From Lichina pygmaea (lineage: Eukaryota; Ascomycota; Lichinomycetes; Lichinales; Lichinaceae), in NCBI GenBank assembly GCA_963422465.1, contig OY730169.1:434001-498000 (forward strand): 64,000 nt of DNA, in the 5' to 3' direction. Made by a program: the position numbers and the translations under genes. Shown here one piece after another: positions 32,809-44,043 of this stretch; positions within the stretch are counted from its first letter, which is position 1; each line of letters begins with the position of its first letter. The notes below the pieces were generated by a model, which saw only the letters and a program-made list of their open reading frames with translations, did not search any database and had not been told where the DNA came from.

Positions 32809-34828
32809 TCATACATTTGCTTGGTGAACGGCCAGGAATATGTTTACGTATAGGTCGACGGTGCGGATCCAGAGATCTGGGAACTCACGTACGAGCACTT
32901 CCGGATTGAAGGCCGCCCCCACAAAGAGAGTGGCCAAACCGGACTTGATAGGCGTCAGGGAGATGCTGGTAATGTGGTAACCGATGAAGAAGGAGAGCAC
33001 AGCCGTGACCGTGGCAAGGACGTCGTTACCCTTGTTGGGGTGCTGGCCGAGTTGTCCATACGCATACACGACGGCACCGCAGACGAATCCGGTAGACGCG
33101 GCAGCGAGAGCGAGCACCGGGCCGATGATCAGGTCGTTCATCAGACGCTCAAAGCCCATCGCCGTCATTTTTCTATCGACAGCCAAGCGAGTCAGCAGAC
33201 GAGCGTGGAGCATGCGTAGGCGTTGATAGGATGTCAGCACTCACTGCCAAGTGATCATGGAGGACGGTAAAAACTCTTGTCCGTAAAGAATGACGTGAAA
33301 GAAGCTGTAAAGGTTGAAATACTTCATAAAATGTTCTGCGAAGTAGAGGGGGAAATCCATCAGACACCGAAGGATACCAAGAAACCACCGAGGAATGACC
33401 ATAAGACAGCCGAAGAGGGAGCGTCCTTGTCTGGGCTCTGTAGACGTCTGCTCGACGTGATTCCTGCCCCATCGCCGGACGAAATGAAAGAAGGTCATCA
33501 AGAGAGAGCCGACGCAGATGGTGCCAAAGGAGTAGGTCATGGCTCTCCGGAAGGCACCTCGAGTCCCTCTTAATCGAGACCCGGCCGGGAAGCGCTCGCG
33601 GTAGTAGCAGCAGGCGTAGACGCCAGAGGTAGTTGCATAGAGGACGTGTTCGAGGATTTCGTGGGTCCAGAACGCTACAATTGTAATGACTAGAACAAGC
33701 AGGATCGCTGAAGCCCACCACTCCGAGTTGTGATCAGGACGGAATCTGACCCAGATGAACGCCACGGTGATCGAATACCACGCCGCGAGAACCGCAGCTG
33801 CAAAGCTTGCGACGAGAGCTGCTCCGAAGACTTGGGCGTGACGTTTCGCCATATCCATAACACTTAGCATCACCATCGTGCTGAAGCGGATCTTCCGGCG
33901 GTAACCGTAGGCGCAGACGAGATGAGCAGCAGAAAGGCATATGACGCTGATGCCAAACGGCCAACTGCCGAGGACGAAGAAAGCGACGGCGGACCCCGTG
34001 GTAAAAACAGCATGCAAGAGCGTGACGATCCATACGAATTGCTTGGCCCAGAACCAAGCCAGCAAGGAGTAGAGGACACTCAGCAGCAAAGACGTGAGCA
34101 GAACCAGCGCCAAGACGACGATGGTGTTGGTTGTCATTTTCGACAGGTCTCGTTGGTTCTCTGATGGCCCAGTTGACGGGTCATAGACGGTTCCGTTTGT
34201 GTAGTGCTGGAGACCCACGCGCCGGAATGCTCTGTTGGCAGCACAGTCTGGGATGGTGATTGCGCTAATGGCAACGAAGAAGAGGAAGCCGATAATGAAC
34301 TTTACAGAAATCTTCCGTGTCAACGTCTGTAGATAGAAAGGGTTGTCCTGTAGAACTCAGACGAACCAAAAACCCAAACACTACATCATTCCACTTTGGT
34401 TGTTCGACTCTGAAGGCTTCATCGAAAGTCCGCTTCTCTTGCGACGCTGGCGGCACTCGCGGCACTCGCGGCCGTCGTCGGACTCGCCGTGCTTGAAACA
34501 CTTGGGAAAGTCGCGGCGCTTGCGGTGCTTGCGGTGCTTGCGGTGCTTGCGGTGCTTGCGGTGCTTGCGGTGCTTGCGGTGCTTGCGGTGCTTGCGGTTC
34601 TTGCGGTGCTTGCGGTGCTTGCGGTGCTTGCGGTGCTTGCGGTTCTTGTGGTTCTTGTTGTACCTGCGGCACTTGTGACCCTTGCGGCCCTTGCGGACTG
34701 GGAGTTGTTGTAGGGGCAGCAACTGCTGGCAGCACCGTTATTTCGTCAAGCTCTATGTCCCCATCAACGAGCGCCGGCGGCAAGTCTGAGGGTTGATCTC
34801 TTGGAGATGCTTGGGTGACGGTAGTCAT
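32809..34828 (-). CDS. PNS1: Choline-transporter-like protein Pns1
   Basis: Three exons: 34828-34385, 34299-33245 and 33172-32809, giving 620 residues. The protein belongs to the CTL/SLC44 family of polytopic plasma-membrane proteins; yeast Pns1 is the fungal member, and its transport substrate is unsettled. The N-terminus is an acidic proline/glutamine-rich tail (about residues 48-110 are PQA repeats). The family entry motif [14 protein letters not shown] then joins [16 protein letters not shown] across intron 1 (85 nt). Several further hydrophobic segments follow, and the conserved C-terminal part [16 protein letters not shown] crosses intron 2 (72 nt). A glutamate/aspartate-poor hydrophobic ending [13 protein letters not shown] fits the family. 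Start chosen as the first ATG before the tail. The LINE leader ends about 220 bp beyond the stop codon. Confidence 0.9.
34511..34690. repeat. 9-bp minisatellite in the PNS1 N-terminal tail
   Basis: About 20 near-perfect units of gcggtgctt (plus strand), which code PQA on the minus strand. Because the unit is 9 bp and lacks stop codons in most frames, it creates long spurious frames on both strands (AVLAVL.. and RKHRKH.. types). Copy number changes would keep the PNS1 frame. Confidence 0.95.
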
Positions 34829-35950
34829 GGCGTAGCCGTTTTGGTATTGAATGGCTCAACAATAGGACTGTGCAGCGTACATTGCGCTGGTAGCGGACAC
34901 GGTTGGATGAATGGATCCTGGCTGATGAATCCATGTTGACCGCATCTCCCTCTCTTGCAGAATGGTGAGCGGTAGCCACAACCCAAAGTAGAAGTGGCGA
35001 GGCAGAAAGGAGAGCCTTGCTGTGCCGAGGAGGAAAGCGCTGTCAAAGGCCCCGAGTCATGGCCACTCGGTTAAGAGAGCGCAGTTGAACCGTCGCTTCA
35101 ACTTTTCTTTCAGAGCAGAGCAGTCGCTATACGGACGATATGGACGATGCATCATGGCCATAGCCTTGACCATTCATAAGAGCTTCCCAGATAAAGTAGG
35201 CGTCTAGACGGCCGGCCTTTGATAAGGTCTTGATCGTTCATTCATTTCGATAAGGCTGCCGACTGGATGCTCTAGAGGCAGTACTTCTAGAGCCATTGCG
35301 CCGAGTCCAAGAAGCACATGGCCTTGACAGGCAAGTGTATCTTGAAATCTACCAGCAGGCAGCAGTGACGATGCCGCTAGTTGCCAAAAGCAGTGGCGGA
35401 GCAATCGTCAGCTGAGCCAAGAGCCCAGGTGAACCGTTTAGAATACCACGTCCAGAAGGTAGTTGGCGTTACATCCTGGATCAAATAGCACAAGAACACG
35501 ATGGGGACAGAGACAGCAGTCTCGATTCCCAGGATCTGGAGAAAGAACGAAAAGTGGAAGCAACCTTCCATCAGACGGTATGCTGACGGGTCTCTTTGAA
35601 AGCACGCTCCTTGACCGGTGGATCACTCGACAGACGAGCCCTAACAGAAAGAAAGCATGAAATAGATAGAATTGAAGCCGACAACAGAAGTCCATGAGTC
35701 ATGAGCCAGACGTGAGAAACACTAGCCATTCAACACTTAGGTGCTTCGTTCCGTTGGCGAAGGAAATAGGTAGATGCACAACATCCGCAAGATGGAGGGT
35801 CCAGAATCCGTCGCTGTGGCGATGGGAAATGACAACGCCTTGCAACGACCGTACGCACGCGTGGTGGGCTGACATCGACTTTCCATCCTCCTCTGCCAAC
35901 CTCGTGAAGAGGTGTGGCCAGGACAGTCCGACTGCTGATTCAGGGGGCTG
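34829..35950. other. Intergenic region between PNS1 and the DUF2415 gene
   Basis: No supported gene. Minus-strand frames between about 35380 and 35700 contain hydrophobic stretches (for example ETAVSVPIVFLCYLIQ), but no consistent exon chain or family match could be built, so they may be chance or a decayed membrane-protein gene. The rest holds only short open frames. Confidence 0.5.
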
Positions 35951-38592
35951 TCATCTGGGCGTGATACCGGGGAACTGCTTCCGGCTCTGAAGGTTGACCG
36001 AATACTCCATGACCCCGTATTTGGTGCCCACATACCTACAACCGCAATGATACGGAGTAAGCTTGTCGGTCGTAACTTCTTTAAGCGTACTTGCTATCTT
36101 TGGCGGACCCCAAGCAACGGGAAGTGGATATCCACAAGAAGAAAGGTAAAAGACGAAAGGGGAGAGAAAAAGGGGGGTTGAGTGCGGCAGCATGTGAGAA
36201 CGTACAGTTTCTTTCCATCGGCACTCATGCAGCAACCTGTGGAGCTCGCATAGAAGTCGCCGTCGTCATAGTGCGGAGAGTCGGTATCGTATCGATCCCC
36301 AGCCTCCACCTCCATATGAAGTGACCGATGACGCTCTCGTCGTCGATGCTCCGTCGTTCCGAGACGGAGGCGACTGATCCTTTCTAGTTCCTGCAACGTA
36401 ACCGCGTACGCCGAACGGGACGTCACTTCACCGTTAGGGTGACGCTCCAAGGCGGCTCCAATTTCTTGAGCGACTTGCGTTGAGGTGCCGAGGTATGATT
36501 CGATGGCACGCCAAGGATCCGCAGCGCTTGTCTGCATGCGAGGTGGAGACAGCGTGCGCGTGGGCTCCGGGAGGTCGCGGGCGGTCCCACTTCGGGTCGG
36601 TTCGCCCTGGGCGATGATGACGGACGGCCGTCGCCGAGGGTCGTACGGCCGACCGGTGCTGCGGTCTTGGTCCGAGCTGCGCTCACGGAAATGGTTGCGA
36701 ACTGTCGGGACAGGCGCCGAGTTCGTGGTGGACGAGCCAGCTGCGCTGGCGCCAAGGGCGGGTGTCGCCGGGCCGGAGCCGCCCTCTCTTCTGATAGAGC
36801 GATCGTCGGTGATACTTGGTATCCGCTCTCGCTCTTCCATCCGCTGTCGAGACGTCCGAAGGGCCTCGAGGATGTGCTCTTCGCGGGCGGTGAACGGTTC
36901 CTGCTGACCTCGATCCTGAGTGGTCAGAAAACTAGGTATGACCGGGGTCTCTATGTAGTTCAGTCCGAAGTCGGTTCCGGCGACCTGTTGTTCCCGGGCG
37001 GCCAGCACGTCACGGTAGCGTCGAAGATAGTCCCAGTGCAACAGCGTGTTTCGCAAGCGTGGATCTATGAGCTCATCCGCACCGCGGTCGTCGCGGATCT
37101 GGGCCTTCTCAACGTTTCCAGGTCGAGCGTCGGTCGTGACGATCTGCCGCAGGCGGAAGCCTCTTCTGGCGTCGAAGACGCAGACCCGTTCCGACTGCTC
37201 CACACAGATGAGAAGATCCCATGGTGCAGGTGAGAAGCAGATGCTACGGATTGCGCCCTCATGAGAGAGCTCGTACGGACGCGAAGAAATCTCGGACCCA
37301 ATGACCGGATCACAGTCCGCATCCGTGATCGATTCGGCATCGAAAATGGTGACGACGCCGCCTTGCGAGGCGACGGCGCAGTATCGACCACAGGGGGAGA
37401 ACGCGGTTGCGAACCAGGCGTCGTCGTACGAATGAGGCGCGCGCATGAGCTCTATCCTCTGGACCACGTCCCATCTCCAGGCCGAAGATGCTGAATTCGT
37501 GCTTCCCGTACCTTTGGGCAGCGGTCGAGCCTTGGGTGAAAGACGCCGATAGAAGTAGACTAGATCAAGAGAACATCAGTGACGTTGACGAGCGTCAAGG
37601 GGAGATCCCCGGTTGATGGTCTCACCATAGGCATCATCACCAACGGCTACGAGCGCTTCACCGTCTGGTCTGATCGAGGCGTGATTCATCGGGAATGGAA
37701 AATCCAGAGTCGACAGGAGACGGTTTTCCGGCAGGGAGTAGAGCTTCACGGTCTTGTCGTTGTTACTGCGCTTGGTTAAGAGCGAGTCAGACAGCCCAGT
37801 CTCTATCGAAAGGAGTTCTTGGGATTCATGTACGTGGATCGGAGATGGCTCCGACAAGCAGGAGATGCTGAGGGGAGAATTCGAAGCTAGGTAGATGATA
37901 ACTTAGAACGGGCTTACGTGAGGATGGCAATTGGCCCCGCCGCGGAATCGTCTGTTCCTTCTGGTGGTTGAAATATGGTGACGGAGTTCATCGTCAAGCC
38001 ACCGAATTCCCTAGGCCGTACATCGGGTTTGGGTTGATGACTAGACCCGGATGTATGCTCAGGCATCACGGACAGACGCTGCGCCGATCTTCGTCCCTCG
38101 AGGTCATTATGCGGAAATAGAGGTGCGTCGACGTCGGTGTAAGGCTGTGGTGAGCGGGCGCTTGGCGTGGATGGTCCATCTTCGATCTTGATTGCCGCAA
38201 ACTGTCCATGATCTGGTCCACCGACGCAGAGCCAACCATGTCCAGCACCGACGCATCTCCCGGCAAATGGAATCCGAGTGAGAAGCTCCCGACTGCGGCC
38301 TAAGAGATCTAGGCGCCAGATCTCGACGTCCTTAACGTAATATAACACATTCGGGGTAGGCAGACATATCAGGGACCTAAGCTGAGGATGGCTTGAAACC
38401 CGGTCATGTCAGACTTGAGATCAACAGCATAGGCTGGCCAGAGGCTCACCTTGCAGGAATTTCGGCCGGATAGAAAACACGAGGGGAAGGAAGGATGAAG
38501 GAATCGGTCAGATGAAAGCTGCTGAATCGTCAGTACGACCGATGCAGGTTGTGCTAGGGTGATGAAGCTCACGAGTTCTTATCAATTGCCAT
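35951..38592 (-). CDS. WD40-like DUF2415 protein
   Basis: Six exons: 38592-38573, 38521-38450, 38376-37918, 37765-37626, 37559-36206, 36035-35951; 709 residues. This is the fungal DUF2415 family, a beta-propeller-type protein of unknown function. Recognisable blocks, in order, are FYPAEIPARSLI across intron 2, LCVGGPDHGQFAAIKI, AGPIAILTNNDKTVKLYSL across intron 3, DDAWFATAFSPCGRYCAVAS with GGVVTIFD, AIRSICFSPAPWDLLI, and the final blade KLYVGTKYGVMEYSVN across intron 5. A long polar, low-complexity stretch lies between the last two blades. The first coding exon is only 20 nt, and its acceptor is a tandem CAGCAG, so a one-serine alternative is possible. Start: ATG at 38592 is the only one that fits the frame. 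It is divergent from SSC1. Function remains unassigned. Confidence 0.85.
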
Positions 38593-38773
38593 GGTTGTCA
38601 GAGCATTCTTGGGATCTTGTCTCTCATTTCTTCCCTTGGCCAATCAAGCTCCGCTATGGCGACATACAGAGCTCTATGGCTGACCCTAGGTGGTCTTCGG
38701 ACGCGGTCTTGATGTTATGTTGCTGAGTTAAAGACTCTCCACAGGAGGCGCAACGGTGGCGATGACGACGTTC

Positions 38774-39290
38774 AGTACTTACGTACCGTACTTGCATTAC
38801 CTGTACGAGGCGGGCGACGGGAATAACGTTGGAACAGTACGGCCGTACGTACGTTACGTACAGTACATACGTACTACAAGTACAGTGATCTGCTGAGTCA
38901 GCTGCTGTCGCAGTACTGACTTTTGCCGTTTGGACATTACTCGTACAGTAGCAGTACCTCCGTACTCCGTACATACTACGTATGGCTTTGCGGTACATAA
39001 GTACCAAAGTACTATACGGAAGAACCTCGTACACCTTAGCATGTGTTGGGTAAAAGCTACTTTCACACTACATATGTAAGCAATGTACTCAGTACGGAAG
39101 TACTTCTGGATCACTTACTGTACGTACCTCGTACGGCCGTACATCCGCCACTTGATACGTACAGTGCCTCCACTAAGAAGTATGGAAGTACATATATATA
39201 CACGTACCCATACGTACTCGTACTGTATCGTACAAGGTATGGGAGTACATGTATTGCAGTATCAGCACGTATGTACGGAGTACAGCACGC
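38774..39290. repeat. GTAC/TACGTA-rich palindromic island
   Basis: Overlapping GTAC, TACGTA, CGTACG and GTACGGAGTAC words recur every few bases through this stretch, far above chance by eye. There is no fixed repeat unit or spacer, so it is not a tandem or CRISPR array. Smaller islands occur near 44340, 44790, 48325-48720, 49070-49150, 62910-62945, 63500 and 63690-63750. Confidence 0.8.
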
Positions 39291-39414
39291 GATGTTGCTG
39301 ATGCACATGCTTCTACAGTTTTCGGTAGCTTCTACGAAGTAGCAAAGCCGCATCTGCGACCACGTGATATCGAGCTCGGGAAGTAACTCATCTTTCTGGC
39401 GACTTCGATGATAG

Positions 39415-39422
39415 GAATTTTC
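39415..39422. promoter_or_regulatory. Possible heat-shock element unit
   Basis: GAATTTTC, about 170 bp upstream of the SSC1 ATG, matches the inverted GAAnnTTC pair bound by HSF trimers. A full element needs three units; neighbouring units are imperfect, so this is only suggestive. Confidence 0.25.
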
Positions 39423-39589
39423 TTTTTCGCCCAGGAAGTGAAAGTTTTCTATCGCGATTTTTCCTCCTTCGCAGGCACACATTCGAGCGTCTTCTTCCAT
39501 CATCTCATCCATCACTCACTCTCCCTCACCCCTCTCAGACTTGACTCTCGTTCTGAGTTGTAAGAGGAAGCCTTACCAACAAACACAAC

Positions 39590-41845
39590 ATGATCTCTAC
39601 ACGCTTTCCACGATATGTAGGTCGAAGCGGTGCATCCACAACCCATCAGGTGGCTAACAGAGTCCGCCACAGCTCCCTCGAGCAACATACTCGGTAGCAC
39701 GCCCGGCAACGATCCCCAGATTATCGTCGGGATGTCTCGCGAGGAGATTCCAGTCGACGGGGGCTAACGAGAAGGTCAAAGGCTCAGTCATCGGCATCGA
39801 TCTGGGTATGCGGCGTCTCCCCTGAATGTGTGCTACGCTATGGGGTTCAGACGTGAGACGAGTGTTGTGCTAACTTCGGTCTTCTTGATTCAGGTACCAC
39901 TAATTCCGCTGTTGCCATTATGGAAGGAAAACAACCAAAGATCATTGAGAATGCCGAAGGTGGGCTGCATTGCGCCGCCGAGATGCTAGGATGTTGTATG
40001 GCTGACGCAGATACAGGAGCCCGAACAACTCCATCCGTGGTCGCCTTCACACCCGGCGGCGAGCGATTAGTGGGCATTTCGGCGAAGCGACAAGCCGTAG
40101 TGAATCCGGAGAACACGTTGTTCGCCACCAAACGGTTGATCGGCCGGAAGTTCACGGATGCCGAGGTGCAGCGCGATATCAAGGAAGTGCCATACAAAAT
40201 CGTCCAGCATGCCAACGGCGATGCCTGGGTCGAGGCAGTTGGGCAGCGCTACTCGCCCTCGCAGATTGGTGGCTTCGTCCTGCAGAAGATGAAGGAGACA
40301 GCCGAAGCATACCTCAGCAGGCCCGTCAAGAATGCTGTCGTTACCGTCCCGGCGTATTTCAACGATTCGCAGCGTCAGGCCACGAAAGACGCCGGTCAGA
40401 TTGCAGGCCTTAACGTGCTGCGGGTCGTCAACGAGCCCACCGCAGCGGCTCTTGCCTACGGTCTCGAAAAGGAGTCCGACCGGGTCATCGCGGTGTACGA
40501 TCTGGGTGGCGGTACCTTCGACATCTCCATCCTCGAGATCCAGAAGGGCGTGTTCGAGGTGAAATCGACCAATGGTGACACACACCTAGGCGGCGAGGAC
40601 TTTGACATCGTCCTCGTCCGGCATCTCGTCCAGCAGTTCAAGAAAGATTCGGGTATCGACATCTCCAGCGACCGAATGGCGATCCAGAGGATCCGCGAGG
40701 CGGCCGAGAAGGCCAAGATCGAGCTCTCCTCTTCGCTTCAGACCGACATCAACCTTCCCTACATCACGGCGGATGCTTCGGGCCCCAAGCACATCAACCT
40801 TAAGATCACGCGGGCCCAGTTGGAGAAGCTGATGGAGCCTCTGGTAAACCGAACGATCGAGCCAGTGCGGAAAGCGCTCAAGGACGCCAATCTGCAGGCG
40901 AAAGACATCAACGAGGTCATTCTGGTCGGTGGCATGACGCGGATGCCGAAGGTGTCCGAGTCGGTCAAGAGCATCTTCGGTCGTGATCCCGCCAAGTCGG
41001 TCAACCCGGATGAAGCTGTCGCCATCGGCGCAGCTGTTCAGGGCGCCGTCTTGGCCGGCGAGGTCACGGACGTTCTTTTGCTGGACGTGACGCCGCTTTC
41101 GCTCGGCATCGAGACGCTCGGCGGCGTCTTCACTCGTCTGATCAACCGGAATACCACCATCCCGACGAAGAAATCGCAGGTCTTCTCCACCGCCGCCGAT
41201 TTCCAAACCGCCGTTGAGATCAAGGTCTTCCAAGGTGAGCGCGAGCTGGTGAGGGACAACAAGCTGTTGGGCAACTTCCAGCTGGTTGGCATTCCGCCGG
41301 CCCATCGTGGCGTGCCGCAGGTCGAGGTGACGTTCGACATCGATGCCGACTCGATAGTGCACGTGCATGCCAAAGACAAGGCCACCAACAAGGATCAGTC
41401 CATCACAATCGCCTCGGGCTCGGGCCTATCGGACGACGAGATCGCGTCCATGGTGGACGACGCCGAGAAATACAGCGAGCAAGATAAGGAGCGCAAGGAG
41501 TCGATCGAGGCCGCCAATCATTCCGACAGCGTCATCAACGACACGGAGAAGGCTCTCAAGGAGCACGGGAGCGCCCTCGACAAGGCCGACGCCGACACGA
41601 TCCGCGAGAAGATTGCCTCGTTGCGAGAGCACGTGTCTCAGAGCCAGGCGGGCGAGGGCTCGATGACGGCGGCCGAGCTCAAGAAGGAGATGGAAGATCT
41701 GCAGGCCGCCAGTCTGAACCTGTTCGACAAGATGCACAAGGCCCGAACAGCGCAACAGAGTGGCTCCGGCGGTGACGCCGGTGCCGGTCCGGATTCTGGT
41801 GATGCCAACTCGACCGGCACGGGAGAGGGTGAGAAGAAGCCGTAG
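39590..41845 (+). CDS. SSC1: Mitochondrial HSP70 chaperone (Ssc1 type)
   Basis: Four exons: 39590-39616, 39673-39805, 39894-39959, 40017-41845; 684 residues. This is the matrix Hsp70 that drives protein import (with Tim44/Pam motor) and folding. Residues 1 to about 40 form an Arg/Ser-rich presequence (RRFQSTG near the likely cleavage). The ATPase domain starts at [20 protein letters not shown]; its motifs include [34 protein letters not shown] and [11 protein letters not shown]. The linker [13 protein letters not shown] leads to the substrate domain and a Gly/Ser/Asp-rich tail ending EGEKKP. Introns have CTAAC or CTGAC branch sites. Intron 3 (39960-40016, 57 nt) has no in-frame stop, so an unspliced message would still be translated with 19 extra residues after IIENAE. 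The start codon is the ATG that joins in frame through intron 1. Confidence 0.95.
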
Positions 41846-43345
41846 AAAAGGGCCCAAAAGAAGATGCATGAGACAGGGCACGGTGCATTCACTGGAGCTC
41901 TTTCTCACGTCATGGCTATCCGTCGTCACCACAGGCCTCGTCTATTTGAGGCGACAGGAGAAACGGGGGGACATTTATCACGGCGCATTTTGCTAGCTCG
42001 ATCGCCACAGTTGACTGCGTCATGCGATGCTCACTTGGTTTGGCAAAATTTGTCTTGACTCCTAGTTCACCTTTTGTAGATCACTGTCTCCCCTCCACAT
42101 TCACATCTCTCGCTCTCCCCACCCCTCCCAGGATCAGCACTCTTGATAGAGAGCTTCGTCTGGCGTCCAAGCCAATGCAGCACCTATAACTCTCCTCTGA
42201 AATCCTCTACCTTTACCCTTTTTCCAAGCCTCCTCACCTCCCAAATCTCGTCCCCTCTTCCTTCTGCCATTGTCTTTATAATTTCCCCCATCATTCTGTT
42301 CTCCTTATTTCTTGTGCTTTCCTCCGGACAGATATGTATCATACCACAAAACGCTCCACTCCGGGTTTGAATGCTGTCGTTGATTGTAATGTGGACCGAG
42401 ATGGGATTTGGAAAGTGGCATTGCTTTATCCAGAAGCACCTGCCTATCCCCCTTTTCTTCAGGGGAAAAGAAACGATAGACGATTTAATCAACGACCCTT
42501 CTCCACTCAAATCTTGTAACCCTTCCAATTTTTTTCTCGAATAATTCAACTTTTGATGAAACCATGTTGTGGGACGATCCTTGGACAAATAGGCTCCGCA
42601 GCTTGCCTGGCTTTCCTTGGTGTCGGGTTATCTACGAATGACCCAGTAATTCGAGTGATAAACTGGATTCCCTAGCCTGAGATCAATCTGATGGTTGTTG
42701 GCTGTGAGTGGCTTACGGTACAGTATAGTCCCGGTACATACTGTTAGGACGCTCACCAGGGCAGGGCGCCTATCTTGCTTGTCACGCCACGCCCCCGCGG
42801 TGGCACCTCGCTTGATACATAGCTAGATCATAGACATCATCGCTATATACGTTCATCATCATACGGGAACATTGTCATGACTTGACACATACGTACGATG
42901 TTGGGTCGCGCACGAGGGTATAGGGGACGGGTGAGAAAGAAGATAGACTCAACTGAAAATGGGAACCCCTCAATCAGACGACCAACAACGAGGTGACCAT
43001 CGTCGAGACATTGACATTGCAAACAGCTTGCTTACATAAGCAGTTGAGTTTACAAGTAGGGACTGCAGCATCGGAAGCTACTGAGACCACCTACAGCACG
43101 GTAGCGACCTAGGTACGTGGTACTATAGTTCCTCGACCCAGTTGATATTCACTGATTACTGATTAAGCGCACAGTCACTCGAGGGTCTACCTGTATGATA
43201 ATCCAGGGAGGGGGTTACTTCGATACGGAGGCGATCCTCAGTGCTTCCTCAATCTAGAGTGTGAGCTCTACTGGTAGTGGAAACTCTACTCCAAGGGAGA
43301 ATACTGAAGAGAGATTGCCCTGATCACAGGACTATCAAGGCTCTG
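41846..43345. other. Intergenic region downstream of SSC1
   Basis: Pyrimidine-rich tracts (about 42090-42310) and short frames only. Nothing recognisable. The SSC1 3' untranslated region presumably occupies the first few hundred bases. Confidence 0.5.
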
Positions 43346-44043
43346 ATGTCGTCTTTGTGGAGGTGAGCTCTGTCTTTTCTTCTTGTTCTTGACGATACAG
43401 GTGATCAACCTACAGACTACAGTACGTCTTGAGGGCAGGGTAAGCGTCTCCGATAGGTTATCGGATGTATTACGCACCAGCACCTGTGAGAACTCACTTA
43501 CCTTTTTCTTCTTCTCTCCTTCAGCTTCTTAACTGTTTGATGTGGTGTATTAGGCTTAAGAAAAAAAACTTCTTGGTCCACTTTTCATGCAAACCCTAGT
43601 ACGAGTATCACATTACAACCTGCCCAGACCACTCAAGTCTCTTGAGTTTTCCTTGATGTGGTTGATAGACCTATCTAAGTGTTTCTTCTCTACTTCCCTA
43701 CATTCTGAGGCTTCCTCGGCCTTGCAGAATCAGCAGACAAAAAATAATTATATTTTATAGGGGTTATCGCTCCTTGCCACGCAACTCTAGGATCTTGCTC
43801 GGACTTGGGTTGCTGACGTACGGGGCTCTGGGTACCTACTACTCCGACCTGACTGAACAATGGATCATTCGGACATTTCATAGTGACAGGCCCAAGGTTG
43901 CCGATGGCCAAGTACCTTGGACAAACACACAAGATAAAGATAGCCAGGGAAACATCCGTGCTACCGAGGATAGCGCTGGGAAGGATGGAGAACACCAGGT
44001 AGCTGGTACTAGTGAGTCTCTGCCCAGAGAGAAAGGAATCTGA
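43346..44043 (+). CDS. Possible small single-span membrane protein, two exons
   Basis: An open frame from a good acceptor (ttttatag, ends 43760) to TGA at 44041-44043 encodes GYRSLPRNSRILLGLG followed by LLTYGALGTYYSDLTEQ, a short hydrophobic span after basic residues, and then a polar acidic tail ending LPREKGI. This layout resembles small mitochondrial inner-membrane proteins, but I do not recognise the family. It lacks an ATG of its own. An ATG at 43346 (MSSLW) ends at a GTGAGC donor (43363) in the matching phase, which would give a 99-residue protein with a 398-nt intron, unusually long here. An extra exon could lie within that intron. The second exon is the better supported part. Confidence 0.35.

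Larger units (their letters stand above)
38593..39589. promoter_or_regulatory. Shared upstream region of DUF2415 gene and SSC1
   Basis: About 1 kb between divergent start codons. It contains the densest GTAC/TACGTA cluster of the window (about 38774-39290). Nearer SSC1 lie a pyrimidine-rich stretch (about 39470-39540) and one GAATTTTC site at 39415-39422 that fits the nGAAnnTTCn unit of a heat-shock element. A single unit is weak evidence. Confidence 0.45.

Noticed and set aside
34381-34722. Frames encoding RKH and AVL repeats
   Set aside because: Alternative frames of the PNS1 9-bp minisatellite; only the PQA frame joins to conserved PNS1 sequence.
35377-35695. Hydrophobic minus-strand frames that could be a pheromone-receptor or other membrane gene
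   Set aside because: Hydrophobic pieces fall in different frames and no splice plan joined them into a recognisable family.
40586-41368. 260-codon minus-strand frame
   Set aside because: Antisense shadow of the HSP70 last exon.
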